DNA from: Apteryx mantelli
Taxonomy: Eukaryota > Chordata > Aves > Apterygiformes > Apterygidae
DNA: 64,000 bases
Assembly: GCF_036417845.1 (NCBI RefSeq)
Contig: NC_089979.1
Location: 20,540,458-20,604,457 of the forward strand
Reading direction: 5' to 3'
Shown here: positions 1-10,900 of the stretch, in pieces
Position numbering within the stretch: the first letter of the stretch is position 1
How the letters are laid out: each line of letters begins with the position of its first letter
Position numbers and translations under genes: made by a program
The notes under the pieces: generated by a model
Database searches by the model: none
Told to the model about the DNA's origin: nothing
The model's input: the letters and a program-made list of their open reading frames with translations, nothing else

Positions 1-779
1 AGCTGAGTCACAAAAATGTTAAGTACAGTTGCTGGGATCATTATTCCTTATAGTATAAGTAGTACTGTTATGACATAATGTCCCTTACAGATGGGGACCT
101 TCCTTTTGTTTTCCAGACTTTATACATTCTTCTGGCAGGAACGAAAAGCCTGAACAGAAAACAAGTAACTGCCAATTTCCTCCAGAAATGCTCTAGGAGG
201 AATGACATAATGCCCTGTCTGCTCTGAAGGAACAGACTCTAAAAGAAGTTTTCCATGCATTTTCTGCCTTCAGTAATGTTTTGTATTGTCAGCTTTTGTC
301 AGCTATGACATAACTACACAAGAGAGCTTTTTGAATTCAGACACAAATCGTAACAGGAGACAAATGAAGACAGAAAATAAAAACAGGTGTTCATCAATGA
401 AAAAGGACAGTGACTGTCAGGAATTTTCAATACCTGAATCCCAGATACTTTCATTATTTAATGATGTGTAGTTATATTCTGAATTTTTTCCATTCTATTT
501 TAAGAAATTCTTAAAATAACAAAGCAAATAAAAAAACCCTCCCCTTCAGCAGTGAAAACTAAGTGTTAACCCTCAGCTTCTACAGCTGTGCTCAGCTAAC
601 AACCAGGTCCACTTGTCCCTCAGCAGGAAAAAGATCAAGGGTCCTTTTTATTCACTACTTTTATAAAGATGAAAGCAAGATTCTCCAGCATATCACAATT
701 TGAACATTAGCTGAAAAACTGATACAGAAGAGCACAGTAAAGTCAAAATAATGTGAGGACATTCAATGCAACCAAATAC
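1..779. other. RMDN1 intron 3 (partial)
   Basis: This is the intron following exon 3, running off the left edge. I looked for the next RMDN1 exon (human SEDAELLWRLARA) on the minus strand and did not see it, so it should lie further left. No repeat or other gene is recognised here. Confidence 0.6.
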
Positions 780-867
780 CTATTTTTATGTTGAACCAGC
801 AAACGATACAGTTTTTCAGTTTCTCCACTCCCATACAGGTAGTCTGCTTGCTCTATAACTTCTTCAA
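780..867 (-). CDS. RMDN1: RMDN1 coding exon 3
   Basis: The acceptor is CTTAAG|TTGAAG and the donor is ATAG|GTATTT. The 88-nt exon encodes (V)[19 protein letters not shown] followed by YRLLVQHKN, almost identical to the human sequence after exon 2. It is the start of the TPR-like helical region. It is too short to stand out as an ORF and was found by matching the expected protein continuation. Confidence 0.9.
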
Positions 868-3800
868 CTTAAGAGAGAAGGAGGATCATGGAAACAGGAG
901 AACAAATTACACGTAAATGGTATATTACAGCATAAACAAAACATTAAGAGCAAGATGTTCTAGCTGAAACACAAAGAACAAATTAACTAGTTCCTTTTTA
1001 GGCCATCGTTCCTAAAGATCAAATCAAACAACAACTTTCATGCAAGGCAGAATTGGATAAGTTACATTTACAACAGCTAAGAGATACAGTGGCGGTAGCT
1101 CTTCTCTCTCATGGAACTATAAAACAGCCTTTGGCAACAGGCAGCTTTGGAAGCTTAATGGATTTACGTTAAGTGTCTTTCTCAAAGCATCAAACACTAG
1201 AAGCAATTTTTCTTCTAGGTGAGCGACTGAAAAGCAAAAGAAATAGTAAGAAAAAAAAAGACCAGGAAGGCAAGTGCAACAGACTGCAAGGAGCGAGACT
1301 CCCTCATTAGTACATGTACAGAATTTACAGATAATAATGAAAAAAGAAAAACAAACAAAATAAAATAAATCCAAAAGGTTTTGTTAAAATAATAAAAAAA
1401 AAGTTTTGTTAAAATATTCTTGATTCTCAGGATGATTCTATAGTTTGGCCAAAATAGTGCTGCAGATGCAGGCCCATATCTTATTCAATAAACCAAAATT
1501 AAACATTACTTGAAGTTTTGCCTATTGAAGCGCTTAAGATTTTCACAAATACATGACTCTAAAAAATAAAGTTCATCTACAGAAACATTTATTTTTAAAA
1601 ATACTAAAAACAAAAATAGACAAAGCGGAACCTGAAAAAAAAAAAAAAGCTGGCTTTCTAGAATATTAATGATATGAAGTATACATTGTTCTTACAATTT
1701 TTAATTCTTTTTCTAGAGAATATTTTAAAACACTGACAACAGAAATAGTGGAGTAAGATTTTCACAATTAGCTGAATATATATATACACACACACATATA
1801 TATACACCATATAAATATACATACACACGCATATAAAACTGTGTTCCACAAGCAGAAATATTGAGTAACGTGCAGTACAGTATTCTAGCATGGCATTAGA
1901 TGGAATTAGGAGAAAAGAAATACCCAAATAGAAGCAGGTAGATAACTCCATTAAGTATATAACTGTATAGGAGAAAGAATCCCAAGGTTATTAAATGTAA
2001 TTTTTTAATGCTTTAGTGTTGGCAGAAGAGTATTTTAATAAGTCAAAAGCCTTGCTTAGTTTCTTTTAGACTTTTCAGTGCTTAGTTTCTTTTAGACTTT
2101 TCAGTAATGCTTATCACTATGTTTATCATTTCCTGTGCATTACTCCTTCATCTGTGATTAAACTTTGGAGTCAAACATCATAGGGTCTATTCCTCCTTTG
2201 TAAAAATCCCCCCTCTTTATTTTTTTTAAGTTATTACTGAATATTGTAGTTTCATAGCAGTGCAGTTTTATTTACAGAACAACAATCCACCAAAGGCTGC
2301 TAAATACAAAACCCCCATTTCCAGCTAAAAAGCTTTACAAATCACACCTGTATAAAAAGTACAAATCACTGAAGATTAGGAGAGCATTCTGGGCAATTTT
2401 TTACCCCGTCAGCTCTAAACATCTTCTGTCAGCCACTTCAAAGATAAGATAATGGTCTATCTTGACTTTGGCACAGCCATTATTACAATTGATTCACTGA
2501 AGTAAAGATGCAGAGTTATTTAAGTCTTTAAGATTAGCTCCAAAGTATATCTTCAGTTTTACCTTCGCTGAACTGTTTTATTTGCTCCCTAAGACACACT
2601 GAACATTAACATATCTAATGAAACATATCTAATACAGAAGAAGTTCCATCTGAACATAAGGAATAAATTTTTTACTGTGAGGGTGACTGAGCACTGGAAC
2701 AGGTTGCCCAGAGAGGTTGTGGAGTCTTCTTCCCTCCATATTGAAAAGCCGTCTGGACACGATCCTGGGCAACATGATTTAGGTGACCCTGCTTGAGCAG
2801 GGGGGTTAGACTAGATGATCTCAAGAGGCTCCTTCCAACCTCAGCCGCTCTGTAAATGCTCAGAACTTGAACTTCTGAAAACATTACCCACCAGATGTTT
2901 CACCTAAATTATTAGGCATTTATTTCTTCAAGAGTATTTTTGAAGTATTTCTTTTTTCTCTCTTATTTTGACCATATCTTGTCTTGCATGGAAAGCACAG
3001 CAATACCGCTGTTCTTAGTACTCCAAATGTCAGATCACGTGAGAGTTAAAGCACTAGAAGCCACAGCCAACTTAATAACATTATTTATGTCCCTCATGTT
3101 CAAACTAAATTTTCCTGTTTGTATACAGGCATTCCTCGGAGATATTGCGGGTTCGGTTCCAGACCACTGCAATAAAGCGAATATCACAATACAGCGAGTC
3201 ACACGAATTTTTTGGTTTCCCAGTGCATATAAAAGTTATGTTTACACTATACTGTAGTCTATTACATGTGCAATAGCATTATGTCTAAAAAAACAATGTA
3301 TATAGCTTAATTAAAAAATACTTTATTGCTAAAAAAAATGCTAACCATCATTGAGCCTTCAGCAAGTCGTAATCTTTTTGCTGATGCAGGGTCTTGCCTC
3401 GATGTTGATGGCTGCTGACTGATCAGGGTGGTGGTTGCTGAAGGTTGCGGTGGCTGTGGCAATTTCTTAAAATAAGACAGCAATGAAGTCTGCCACATCA
3501 GTTGAATCTTCCTTTCACGAAGGATTTCTCTGTAGCATGCAATGCTGTTTGACAGCATTTTACCCACAATAGAACTTCTTTCAAAATTGGAGTCAGTCCT
3601 CTCAAACCCTGCTGCTGCTTTATCAACTAAGTTTACGTAATATTCTAAATCCTTTGTTGTCACTTCAACAATGTTCCCAGCATCTTCATCAGGAGTAGAT
3701 TCCATCTCAAGAAGCCACTTTCTTTGCTCCTCCATTAGAAGCAACTCCTCATCCGTTAAAGTTTCATCATGAGATTGCAGCAATTCAGTCACCTCTTCAG

Positions 3801-6800
3801 GCTCCGCTTCTAATTCTAGTTTTCTTGCTATTTCCACCACATCTGCAGTTACTTCCTCCACTGAAGTCCTGAAGCCCTCAAAGTCATCTATGAAGGCTGG
3901 AATCAACTTCTTCCAAACTCCTGTTAATGTTGATATTTTAACCTCCTCCCATAAATGATGAATGTTCTTAATGGCATCTAGAATGGTGAATCCTTTCCAG
4001 AAGGGTTTCAATTTACTCTGCCCAGATCCATCAGAGGAATCACTATCTATGGCAGCTCTAGCCTTACGAAATGTATTTCTTAAATAATAAGACTTGAAAG
4101 TCGAAATTAGTCCTTGATCCCTGGGCTGCAGAATGGATGTTGTGTTAGCAGGCATGAAAACAACATTCATCTTGTTGTACATCTCCATCAGAGCTCTTGG
4201 GTGACCAGGTGCATTGTCAATGAGCCGTAATATTTTGAAAGGAATCTTTTTTTCTGAGCAGCAGGTCCAACACAGGGCTTAAAATAGTCAGCAAACCAAG
4301 TTGTAAACAGATGTGCTGTCATCCAGGCTTTGTTGCTCCATTTACAGAGCACAGGCAGAGCAGATTTAGCATAATTCTTAAGGATTCCTAGGATTTTCAG
4401 AATGGTAAATGAGCACTGGCTTCAACTTAAAGTCACCAGCTGCATTAGCCCCTAACAAGAGAGTCAGCCTGTCCTTTGAAGCCAGGCATTGACTTCTCCT
4501 CTCTAGCTATGAAAGTCCTAGATGGCATCTTCTTCCAATATAAGGCTGTTTCATCTACATTGAAAATCTGTTGTTTAGTGTAGCCACCTTCATCAATTCT
4601 CTTAGCTAGATCTTCTGGATAACTTGCTGCTTCACCTAGCACTTTTATGTTATGGAGACAGCTTCTTTCCTTAAACCTCATGAACCAACCTCTGCTAGCT
4701 TCAAACTTTTCTTCTGCAGCTTCCTCACCTCTCTCAGCCTTCACAGAACTGAAGAGATTTAGGGCCTTGCTCTGGATTAGGCTTTGGCTTAAGGGAATGT
4801 CGTGGCTGGTTTGATCTTCTGTCCAAACCACTAAAACTTTCTCCGTATCAGCAGTAAGGCCGTTTTGCTTTCTTAGCATTTGTGTGTTCACTGGAGTAGC
4901 ACTTTGAATTTCCTTCAAGAACTTTTCCTTTGCATTCACAACTTGGCTCACTGTTTGGCGCAAGAGGCCCAGCTTTCGGCCTATCTCGGCTGTTGACACA
5001 CCTTCCTCACTAAGCTTCATCATTTCTAGCTTTTGATTTAAAGTGAGTGACGTGTAACTCTTCCTTTCACTTGAACACTTAGAGGCCGTTGTAGGGTTAT
5101 TAACTGCCCTAATTTCAATATTGTTGTGTCTCAGAGAATAGGGAGGCCCGAGGAAAGGGAGAGAGACGGGGGAACGGCCGGTTGGTGGAGCAGTCAGAAC
5201 ACATGCAACATTTATCGATTAAGTTTGCTGTCTTACCTGGGCACAGTTCGTGGTGCCCCAAAACAATTACAGTAGTAACATCAAAGATCACTGATCACAG
5301 ATCACCATAACAGATATCATAATAATGAAAAAGTTTGAAATATTGTGAGAATTAGCAAAATGTGACAGAGACACGAAGTGAGCACATGCTGTTGGAAAAA
5401 CGGTGCTGACAGACTTGCTCGACACAGGGTTGCCACCAACCTTCAATGTGTACAAAACACAATATCTGTGAAGTGCAATAAAGCGAAGCGCAATAAAATG
5501 AGGTATGCCTGTAGTGAGTAGCCATCTTAAATCTGTTCACTAAAGCTCCCTCTATTATGGCTCAATATCCTTTCAAAAGTCAATTATCTACATTTTTATT
5601 TCTAAAAGCATAAGTGATTCAGGATGTTCCTTTCTTTGAAATCTACACAAAGAGGCTGTCAGAACTGACTATTATCTACACGGTTTGTGTTTCAGTTAGG
5701 CTCCATTCTCTGTAACACCTTTAATTTACCACATGATAGGCAAGTTTTAAGAAATTTAAGTCTGTGACAAAATCTTCTTAAAATAACAATATTTTTCTTC
5801 CATTAGAGAGACTATCTTTATTCAGATCTTGAAAAGAACATTTTACCACTTGCTCTATTCTTTTTCTGGTAGGTAAAGCACTGCTTTTGCTCCTATTTTT
5901 TTTTTAAAGTGACCAAAAAAAAGTTATTTCTCATTTTTGTTTGAGACATGATCACAGTGCCGCTCAACAACACTAAATGAGAACTCCACTGTGTTCATAT
6001 TAAAAATTTAAATTAAGGAGTCTAAAAATTGATTAAAGTTTGGACTGCACTCCCAACTGAACTGTATTGTTCTCAAAAAGAGTTATTTAAAGTGTGGGCC
6101 ACAAAATGGCTTGTGCACATATCCTGTCCTACACAGGACAGGATGCTGGACATTTCAGTGACATTTGAAAGAACTGCCTATTAAACCACCACTAAGCTTT
6201 AAAACTCTGACCTAATTCAAAATCATCCTACTCATGGAAATGCACTGAACACAATAGAGAAACTTAAAAGCATTATGCTGTTTTCCTATATGATCCTGGC
6301 ACTAAAAGTGACAAGCTTTGCCTTGGAATGACCTGCACACTGCAGAATTTGAAAATATTACCTTTGAAGCTTGCATGAACCTCAGCAAAGCGAGAAATCA
6401 GTCTGTAAGTTTCATAAACTAGAAAGGACCCTGCTGACAGAGCAATCCCCCTTTTAAAGTCTTTTCCAAGCACCTGCAAGGGATTATAAAATGTGTATTA
6501 ATAAATATTGTTACACTGAATTAAAAAAAATGTTTTTCTGGTCTCCAAAACTTTCGAATCTGGTTTATAGAAAACTACAATTATATTTCAGACTTAGAAC
6601 ACAGAAAGGGCTTTTTTAAGTCAAAAGAAAAAATAACAAGATTCCCCCCCCCACACACACACACAATATCAACAGGAATGTTTCTTTCCAAGCTTTCCAC
6701 CAGGGAAACTTGATAATTATGCTTTAAAATATAAACTGAGCACTAGACTGCAAATAAATAAATAAGCAGTAAACACAGGGTAAGAAACAGAAAAAAACCA

Positions 6801-7002
6801 AAACTTGTGTTTTTCAAAAGCACACAAGGATCCTAGATTTTGAAATAATACGTCTCACACAGTACGCGCTCCTTCTACCAGCAGGCACGATTAGCGCCAC
6901 CAGCGCAGCCTGACGCCTGTACCCGCCGTGCCTGAAGAAGCCGGCTGCCACCCCCGCCCCGTTCCGCAGCACCCCCGTCCCGCTGCCGCGCCCCAGCGCC
7001 AT
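780..7002 (-). CDS. RMDN1: RMDN1, regulator of microtubule dynamics 1 (5' exons 1-3, gene continues past left edge)
   Basis: The known family (RMDN1/FAM82B) is a small TPR-repeat protein associated with mitochondria and spindle microtubules. Three coding exons read on the minus strand: 7002-6859, 6473-6362 and 867-780. The phases fit exactly: 144 nt, 112 nt and 88 nt, ending in phase 0, 1 and 2. Joined, they give an Arg-rich, Ala/Gly-rich N terminus, a hydrophobic segment containing [20 protein letters not shown], then [20 protein letters not shown], which matches the human protein where its helical/TPR region begins. About 115 of the usual roughly 310 residues are present. The start codon is the ATG at 7002-7000; upstream is GC-rich promoter. 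The gene is head-to-head with CPNE3, as in human. The exon 1 sequence is poorly conserved, as expected for this N terminus. Confidence is high for identity and good for the splice sites. Confidence 0.93.
1775..1838. repeat. TA/CA microsatellite
   Basis: Alternating TATA and CACA blocks form imperfect purine-pyrimidine alternation within RMDN1 intron 2. It is a simple repeat prone to length change. Confidence 0.8.
2054..2105. repeat. Perfect 26-bp tandem duplication (2 copies)
   Basis: The unit beginning GCTTAGTTTCTTTTAGACTT and ending TTCAGT occurs at 2054-2079 and again at 2080-2105 without a mismatch. Identity between the copies points to a recent duplication or gene conversion. Confidence 0.95.
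2636..2856 (+). mobile_element. CR1 LINE, 3' end fragment
   Basis: The stretch contains the hallmark avian CR1 3' region: the actgtgagggtgactgagca motif, then gaacaggttgcccagagagg, then cctgcttgagcagg, ending in the conserved ttccaacctcag tail just before 2856. The orientation is plus. It is heavily 5'-truncated with no coding capacity, typical of old CR1 copies. Edges are approximate. Confidence 0.9.
3126..5511 (-). mobile_element. Tigger1-like (pogo, Tc1/mariner superfamily) DNA transposon, near full length
   Basis: The termini are inverted repeats beginning CAGGCAT (3126) and, on the other strand, CAGGCATACCTC (5511), with further TIR similarity around the CAATAAAGCGAA blocks. A TA duplicate lies directly outside each end (3124-3125 and 5512-5513), the target duplication expected for this superfamily. 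The element is 2386 bp, close to the roughly 2.4 kb I recall for Tigger1. It lies antisense to the window and sense to RMDN1. The interior carries a broken transposase with strong similarity to the mammalian Tigger1/TIGD1 protein. Similarity runs continuously from end to end, so this is one insertion and not a mosaic. Confidence 0.95.
3307..5089 (-). pseudogene. Tigger1-type transposase (TIGD1-like), disrupted
   Basis: The open segments are 5089-4445 (N-terminal part, including the [21 protein letters not shown] and the CENP-B-like DNA-binding region) and a second frame from about 4275 to 3307 (C-terminal half). They are in different frames and the sequence between is shifted. At 5089-5087 the expected start reads ACG instead of ATG; the frame from there into the ATG at 5023 is open. 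The first frame breaks near 4465, where a short deletion is apparent against the family protein. The three catalytic Asp codons are all still readable: NVDET at 4555-4553, LIDN at 4218-4216 and QPRDQG at 4119-4117. No intact transposase can be made from this copy. Confidence 0.92.
6362..6473 (-). CDS. RMDN1: RMDN1 coding exon 2
   Basis: The acceptor is CTTGCAG|GTG and the donor is CAAAG|GTAATA. It encodes 37 codons plus one base, including [20 protein letters not shown], which aligns with human FKRGLLLSALSYLGFETYQV. The segment is hydrophobic and likely membrane-associated. Compared with human, a few residues before FKRG are missing. Confidence 0.92.
6474..6858. other. RMDN1 intron 1
   Basis: This short intron lies between the GTGAGA donor at 6858 and the TTGCAG acceptor at 6474. 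It contains a C-run followed by a CA repeat (6644-6664). Nothing else is recognised. Confidence 0.75.
6644..6664. repeat. C-run plus CA microsatellite
   Basis: A run of C followed by (CA)n lies in RMDN1 intron 1. It is simple sequence only. Confidence 0.8.
6859..7002 (-). CDS. RMDN1: RMDN1 coding exon 1
   Basis: The ATG at 7002 opens 48 codons beginning [15 protein letters not shown] and ending SAYC. The donor is TGT|GTGAGA at 6858. The exon ends in phase 0, which fits exon 2. The N terminus has many Arg and Ala residues and no Asp or Glu, consistent with a mitochondrial or membrane-targeting leader; that is inference. It lies inside the CpG island. Confidence 0.85.
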
Positions 7003-7499
7003 CTCACGCTGCGCCTGTGGCCACGGCCCGCGCCGCGCGGGTGCCGGGCGGCGGCGCCCTCCGCTCGCCGCCTCCGCCCTGGCGGAGCGGGCCCCGGCGC
7101 GGGGGTCGCGCGTCCCGCCCGCCGCGCCACTCACTGGCTACCTGGCTGCCACCGGCCCCGCGGCGGGCGCCGGGCCCCCCTCGGCGGGCCGCGGCGCCTC
7201 CCGCCTCCCGCAGCAGCGGCCTCCCCAGGCAGGCGGGGCCGCAGCGGAAAGGCTGCGCCCGCGCCAGCGCCGCCATGACAGCAGCCGCCCCCGCTGGGCA
7301 CCGCCCCCGCGGCCGCAGGAAGCGGTCCGGCTCCCAACGGCGCCGCGGCGAGGGGGAAACAGGGGCGGCAGCCGCTCGTTCCGTCCGTCAGCACGCGGCT
7401 GCGCTGCTCGTCGGCCCTCGCGCGACACTGCGCTCAGTCGTACCGCGGCCGCGACAGACGCGTCGGGGGTTGGGGGTGCTCCCAACGGCTGCGAGAAGA

Positions 7500-7590
7500 T
7501 GGGGGGGCGAGAACGCTCTGCGCATGCGCTCCGGGCGTGGCCGCCAGCGGGCGGGTCCAGCGCCTGCGCGCTCCCTGCGGCCTCGGGCAG
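7500..7590 (+). other. CPNE3: CPNE3 untranslated exon 1 (candidate)
   Basis: The first coding exon of CPNE3 has a clear acceptor only 8 bases before the ATG, so an upstream non-coding exon must exist. The best donor in the CpG island is GGGCAG|GTGAGG at 7590/7591. The 5' edge given here is arbitrary, since the transcription start cannot be read from sequence. A weaker alternative donor is CTCAG|GTAGCT near 8150. Confidence 0.5.
7520..7529. promoter_or_regulatory. NRF1 binding palindrome
   Basis: GCGCATGCGC is a perfect palindrome and the core of the NRF1 consensus. It lies about 60 bp upstream of the CPNE3 exon 1 donor, between the two divergent genes, where NRF1 sites are common in bidirectional promoters. 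Function is inferred. Confidence 0.7.
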
Positions 7591-7943
7591 GTGAGGGGGC
7601 GGCGGGGCCCCGCCGCGGCGGCTGCCGCCGGGGCGGGCGGGAGGGTGCGGCCTGAGGCGAGGCACCCTGCTGGCGACTGGGGCTCCGCGCGGCGCGGCGC
7701 GGGCCCGCCCCGCTGAGGGGGCGTTGATGCGGCTGCCGCCGCCGCCGCCCGGCCCTTCTCGCGCTGCTCCCCGCGCGGGGCGCCCGGTGCTCCCGGGGAC
7801 TGCGGGCGGGCCTGGGGCGCCGCCCGGCGTGCCGCCCGGCGTGGCCTCGCCGGGGCACCGCTGCCCGCCCTTCGCCTCTGCTGCGGCAGCGCGGCGGGCG
7901 AGTGCTGGCCTCGCTTCGCGGTGAAAAACCTGTGTTAACTGCC

Positions 7944-7967
7944 GCGGGGCGGGGCGGGGCGGGGGCG
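7944..7967 (+). promoter_or_regulatory. GC-box (Sp1/KLF) cluster
   Basis: Four overlapping GGGGCGG units lie in a row within the CpG island, in the start of CPNE3 intron 1. Such clusters bind Sp1/KLF factors in general, and can also form G-quadruplexes on this strand. Confidence 0.6.
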
Positions 7968-10900
7968 GCCGCTGCCGTGAGCGCCGGGTCGCCCGGCGGG
8001 GCGAGACCGGCCTAACTGTCCGCTTTTGCGAAACGGCCCCGCCGGTGGCGGCGAGCTTCCTGCGTCACGACTGCGCGGTGGGCCGAGAGCATTTGGGAAC
8101 CAACTTCTGCGAGCCCCGGGGGGCAAGTCGCCTCGCTCGTGGTCGCTCAGGTAGCTCAGCTAGGTGAAGTCGGACTTAACCTGCCTCCACTAGAGCCTAA
8201 CGGCGCTCTGAGAATTAGGCTCACCCTTCAGAAACTACTGTCATTTCCAGGAAAGCATGCTGTTTTTACTGAGCTGTTAGAGTGTTTTAAGACAAAACTT
8301 AGTTGATGTACGCATTGTCAAAATTTATTCTTCTGCTAGGGTAAAGGTAAAATATGAAAGCTCTTCACTTTTCTTTCGTTCTTGTATCTTCAAAGTGCAT
8401 TAGGAATCTGCATGATAATGTATCCCTCTCTTCAGAACTGGATATTACATTTGCTTTCATAGGAGCTTTACGTTCCTAAAAGCTGAATGTTAAAGATATT
8501 TCTGTGGTGGTACAAAAATGTGTATTTAGTGCCAAGTAACTAGATTCAACCTTAATGTTACTCCTGTTTTCTTTTTTCTTTTTTTTTAACTGAGGTTTTA
8601 AATTTTAAATTTGGATATATAATCAAGATGAGATTTTTCAAAGAGCGTGCAGTGTTCTGCTCTAAGCAAGTATTATTTGTTAGAAGAAGAAAAAACGAGC
8701 AAGAAAGACGTACAGAGAAGCAAGAGGAACAAGACAGAAGTATTTTTTTGTGTGTTGTGATGTCAGGGAAAACTCAGTGGTTGTCCAATAAGTATAATTT
8801 ATTTGTGTTAAATATGTCAGAATTAATCTATACAAATTCACTATAAGTGATTGTTAGACTAATTTTATTTCAGCTGTTGAAAACGGAAGGCCTCTTCCAG
8901 TATGTCAAATAACTAAGCTGTTACTGCTGTGATCTGCCAGAACTCCAAAGCTTTTTACACCTGCATTTTCTAGAACTGTATTTTTACTGGCTTGTGTTAT
9001 ACCTAAGACGCTAGTGTTTCTCCAGAATTTAAGGCTAAAGAGAAGCCATAGTAATGTGTACAGTAATAGCTGTTTTGTGCAAATGACACTGAAGATCTGT
9101 CTTTAGGGGTAAATGTGAAATAATTAACCTAAAACTAAAATGTCAACTTGACAGCTCAGTGAATGTTATTGCCTGGGCTGGAATTTGGTATTTTTCCTTA
9201 TTCTAATTTAAAGTTATTCTGGCAAGGTAGATATCATTATTACCATAATTTCTTTTAGGAAATACCTGTTACTTAGGGACAAAATTAATTGGTGAGATAT
9301 GTTTTTTCCATCCTTAATCTGTTTATTTTTCAGTGAAAGTTAGGACTCTCTTCATATATAAATAATACTTGATGGAGTTAGTAGTTGTGAGTATTAGTTC
9401 CTGTTAAATCCTGCAAAGTTATTTGTATTCTTGGATCAATATAGATTAAGACAAATAATAGCCCCTTCTACATTTGAATTTGTGGTGTGGCCTGTTGAAA
9501 CAAGTAGACAAATAAAAATTATGGTTCTCGTTATTGTTTTATGTTTAACATCTTTGCTTTATTTTTTATACTGCCTTATATGAGATGCTGTTGTTCTGAG
9601 ATTTAAAAACGGCATTATTAAGTGTTCGAAGGGCTCCTGCGTGTAGGAGCTTTGGGGCTGGGTTGCTGGGTCTGAGATTCTGTTTAAGAAATTGTCTTAA
9701 TGATTTGGATTATTTGCTCCATACTTTCTTCCACTGTTGAAAGAAGGTTGTATCCTGTAGATCCTTCCATCCTGTGACCGGGTCTAGTGTACCTGTTCAC
9801 TTTGCTCTGAGAGGTGGTTAGGAGTCTGCTGGATAAGTTGTTCTGGTGGTGGCAGCTTGCTTGTGGTGCTTCTCAGACCCAGGAGGGTCTATTAGCAAAT
9901 CCTTGTGGTAGTTGATTAGCACATGTGCAATGATATGATGGTTCTAGGAAGTGGCAGAATTGCTGTGTGTGTGTTCAGAGCCACTGCATATGTATACGCA
10001 GAGTATGTATGATACCTCCCAGGAACAGTCAATGAAGTCTGCAAGTACTTGGTACAATCTGGAATTCAAGGACAGCTGAGTGGAGAGCTGTTTGTTAGGC
10101 TATAGGAAGGTCTGAAATGCATTCATGCTATTGGAAAGTGTGAATTTGTGATTCTCAGTCTGAAGGTAGCTTTGTGGTTTGTACTGAATGATATGCTGGA
10201 CCAGCGTGGTGTAGTGTTTTTACTGTATCATCTTAGAGAACCTTTAATAGCATATGAAGGCATAGGTTTCTTAGTGCAAAGGCCAAGGTGGGAGCTTGCA
10301 AGCTACTGATTTTAGTCTACTTAATGTAAAACACTGTCAACTTTTGAAAAAAGTATTGAATGGGGAGGGGAAAGTAATCTGATTTTTGTTCTTAAACACT
10401 TGGGAGTTTTTCTTTTTGAGCTCTTTTTTTTTTAAATGACTGAATTACATTGTACTTTGTTCTCTAACAATAAATGACTCTAGGTTTCTTATAAATTTTC
10501 ATTACAGGGACGTGTACAATGTTGAACAGATTATTCATTTTAATAAGAACAAGGGTGTATTTGGCCCTGTTGCTTTGATAGCTATATGGGAATAGCAATT
10601 CTTGGTTTTAATTTCCTTTTCTTTCACATTTTTATGCTTCTATTGAACCTTTAGTCTTCTGCTGAGAGGTGCCCTGGCAGACCTCTGCAGTAAGTTACCA
10701 TAAATTCACTCTTAAGAACTGGTATTTTTAACAATGAAGTGTGGTCACAACATGCCAGACTTAAAATGGACTGTAAGAAGGATTAGTCTAAAACATGTGA
10801 TCACTTGCATCTTGTTTACGCAATAAAACTCAGCAAGTTGTAGTTATATATTCTCTTTTCTTTCTTCCAGCCACCATTGATTATATAAAGTAAGTCAGTG

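Larger units (their letters stand above)
868..6361. other. RMDN1 intron 2
   Basis: This 5.5 kb intron is enlarged by mobile DNA: a CR1 tail near 2636-2856 and a 2.4 kb Tigger1-like transposon at 3126-5511. It also holds a perfect 26-bp tandem duplication (2054-2105) and a TA/CA microsatellite (1775-1838). The rest is unremarkable AT-rich sequence. Confidence 0.8.
6880..8150. promoter_or_regulatory. CpG island, bidirectional RMDN1/CPNE3 promoter
   Basis: About 1.3 kb of extreme G+C and CpG density stands out against AT-rich flanks. RMDN1 starts leftwards at the ATG at 7002 and the CPNE3 first exon ends rightwards at 7590, so the start sites are a few hundred bases apart. No TATA box is seen, as usual for CpG-island promoters of housekeeping genes. 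Candidate sites include an NRF1 palindrome at 7520-7529 and GC boxes at 7944-7967. Several long ORFs on both strands here reflect low stop-codon frequency in GC-rich DNA and are not genes. Confidence 0.88.

Noticed and set aside
3126-5511. Human or other mammalian DNA contamination as the source of the Tigger1 copy.
   Set aside because: The element ends exactly at its inverted termini with TA on both sides, inside continuous host intron between correctly phased RMDN1 exons. Contamination would not stop at the transposon borders.
6814-8126. Many long overlapping open frames on both strands in the GC-rich island.
   Set aside because: They follow from the lack of AT-rich stop codons. Only the RMDN1 exon 1 frame shows gene-like structure with a fitting donor.
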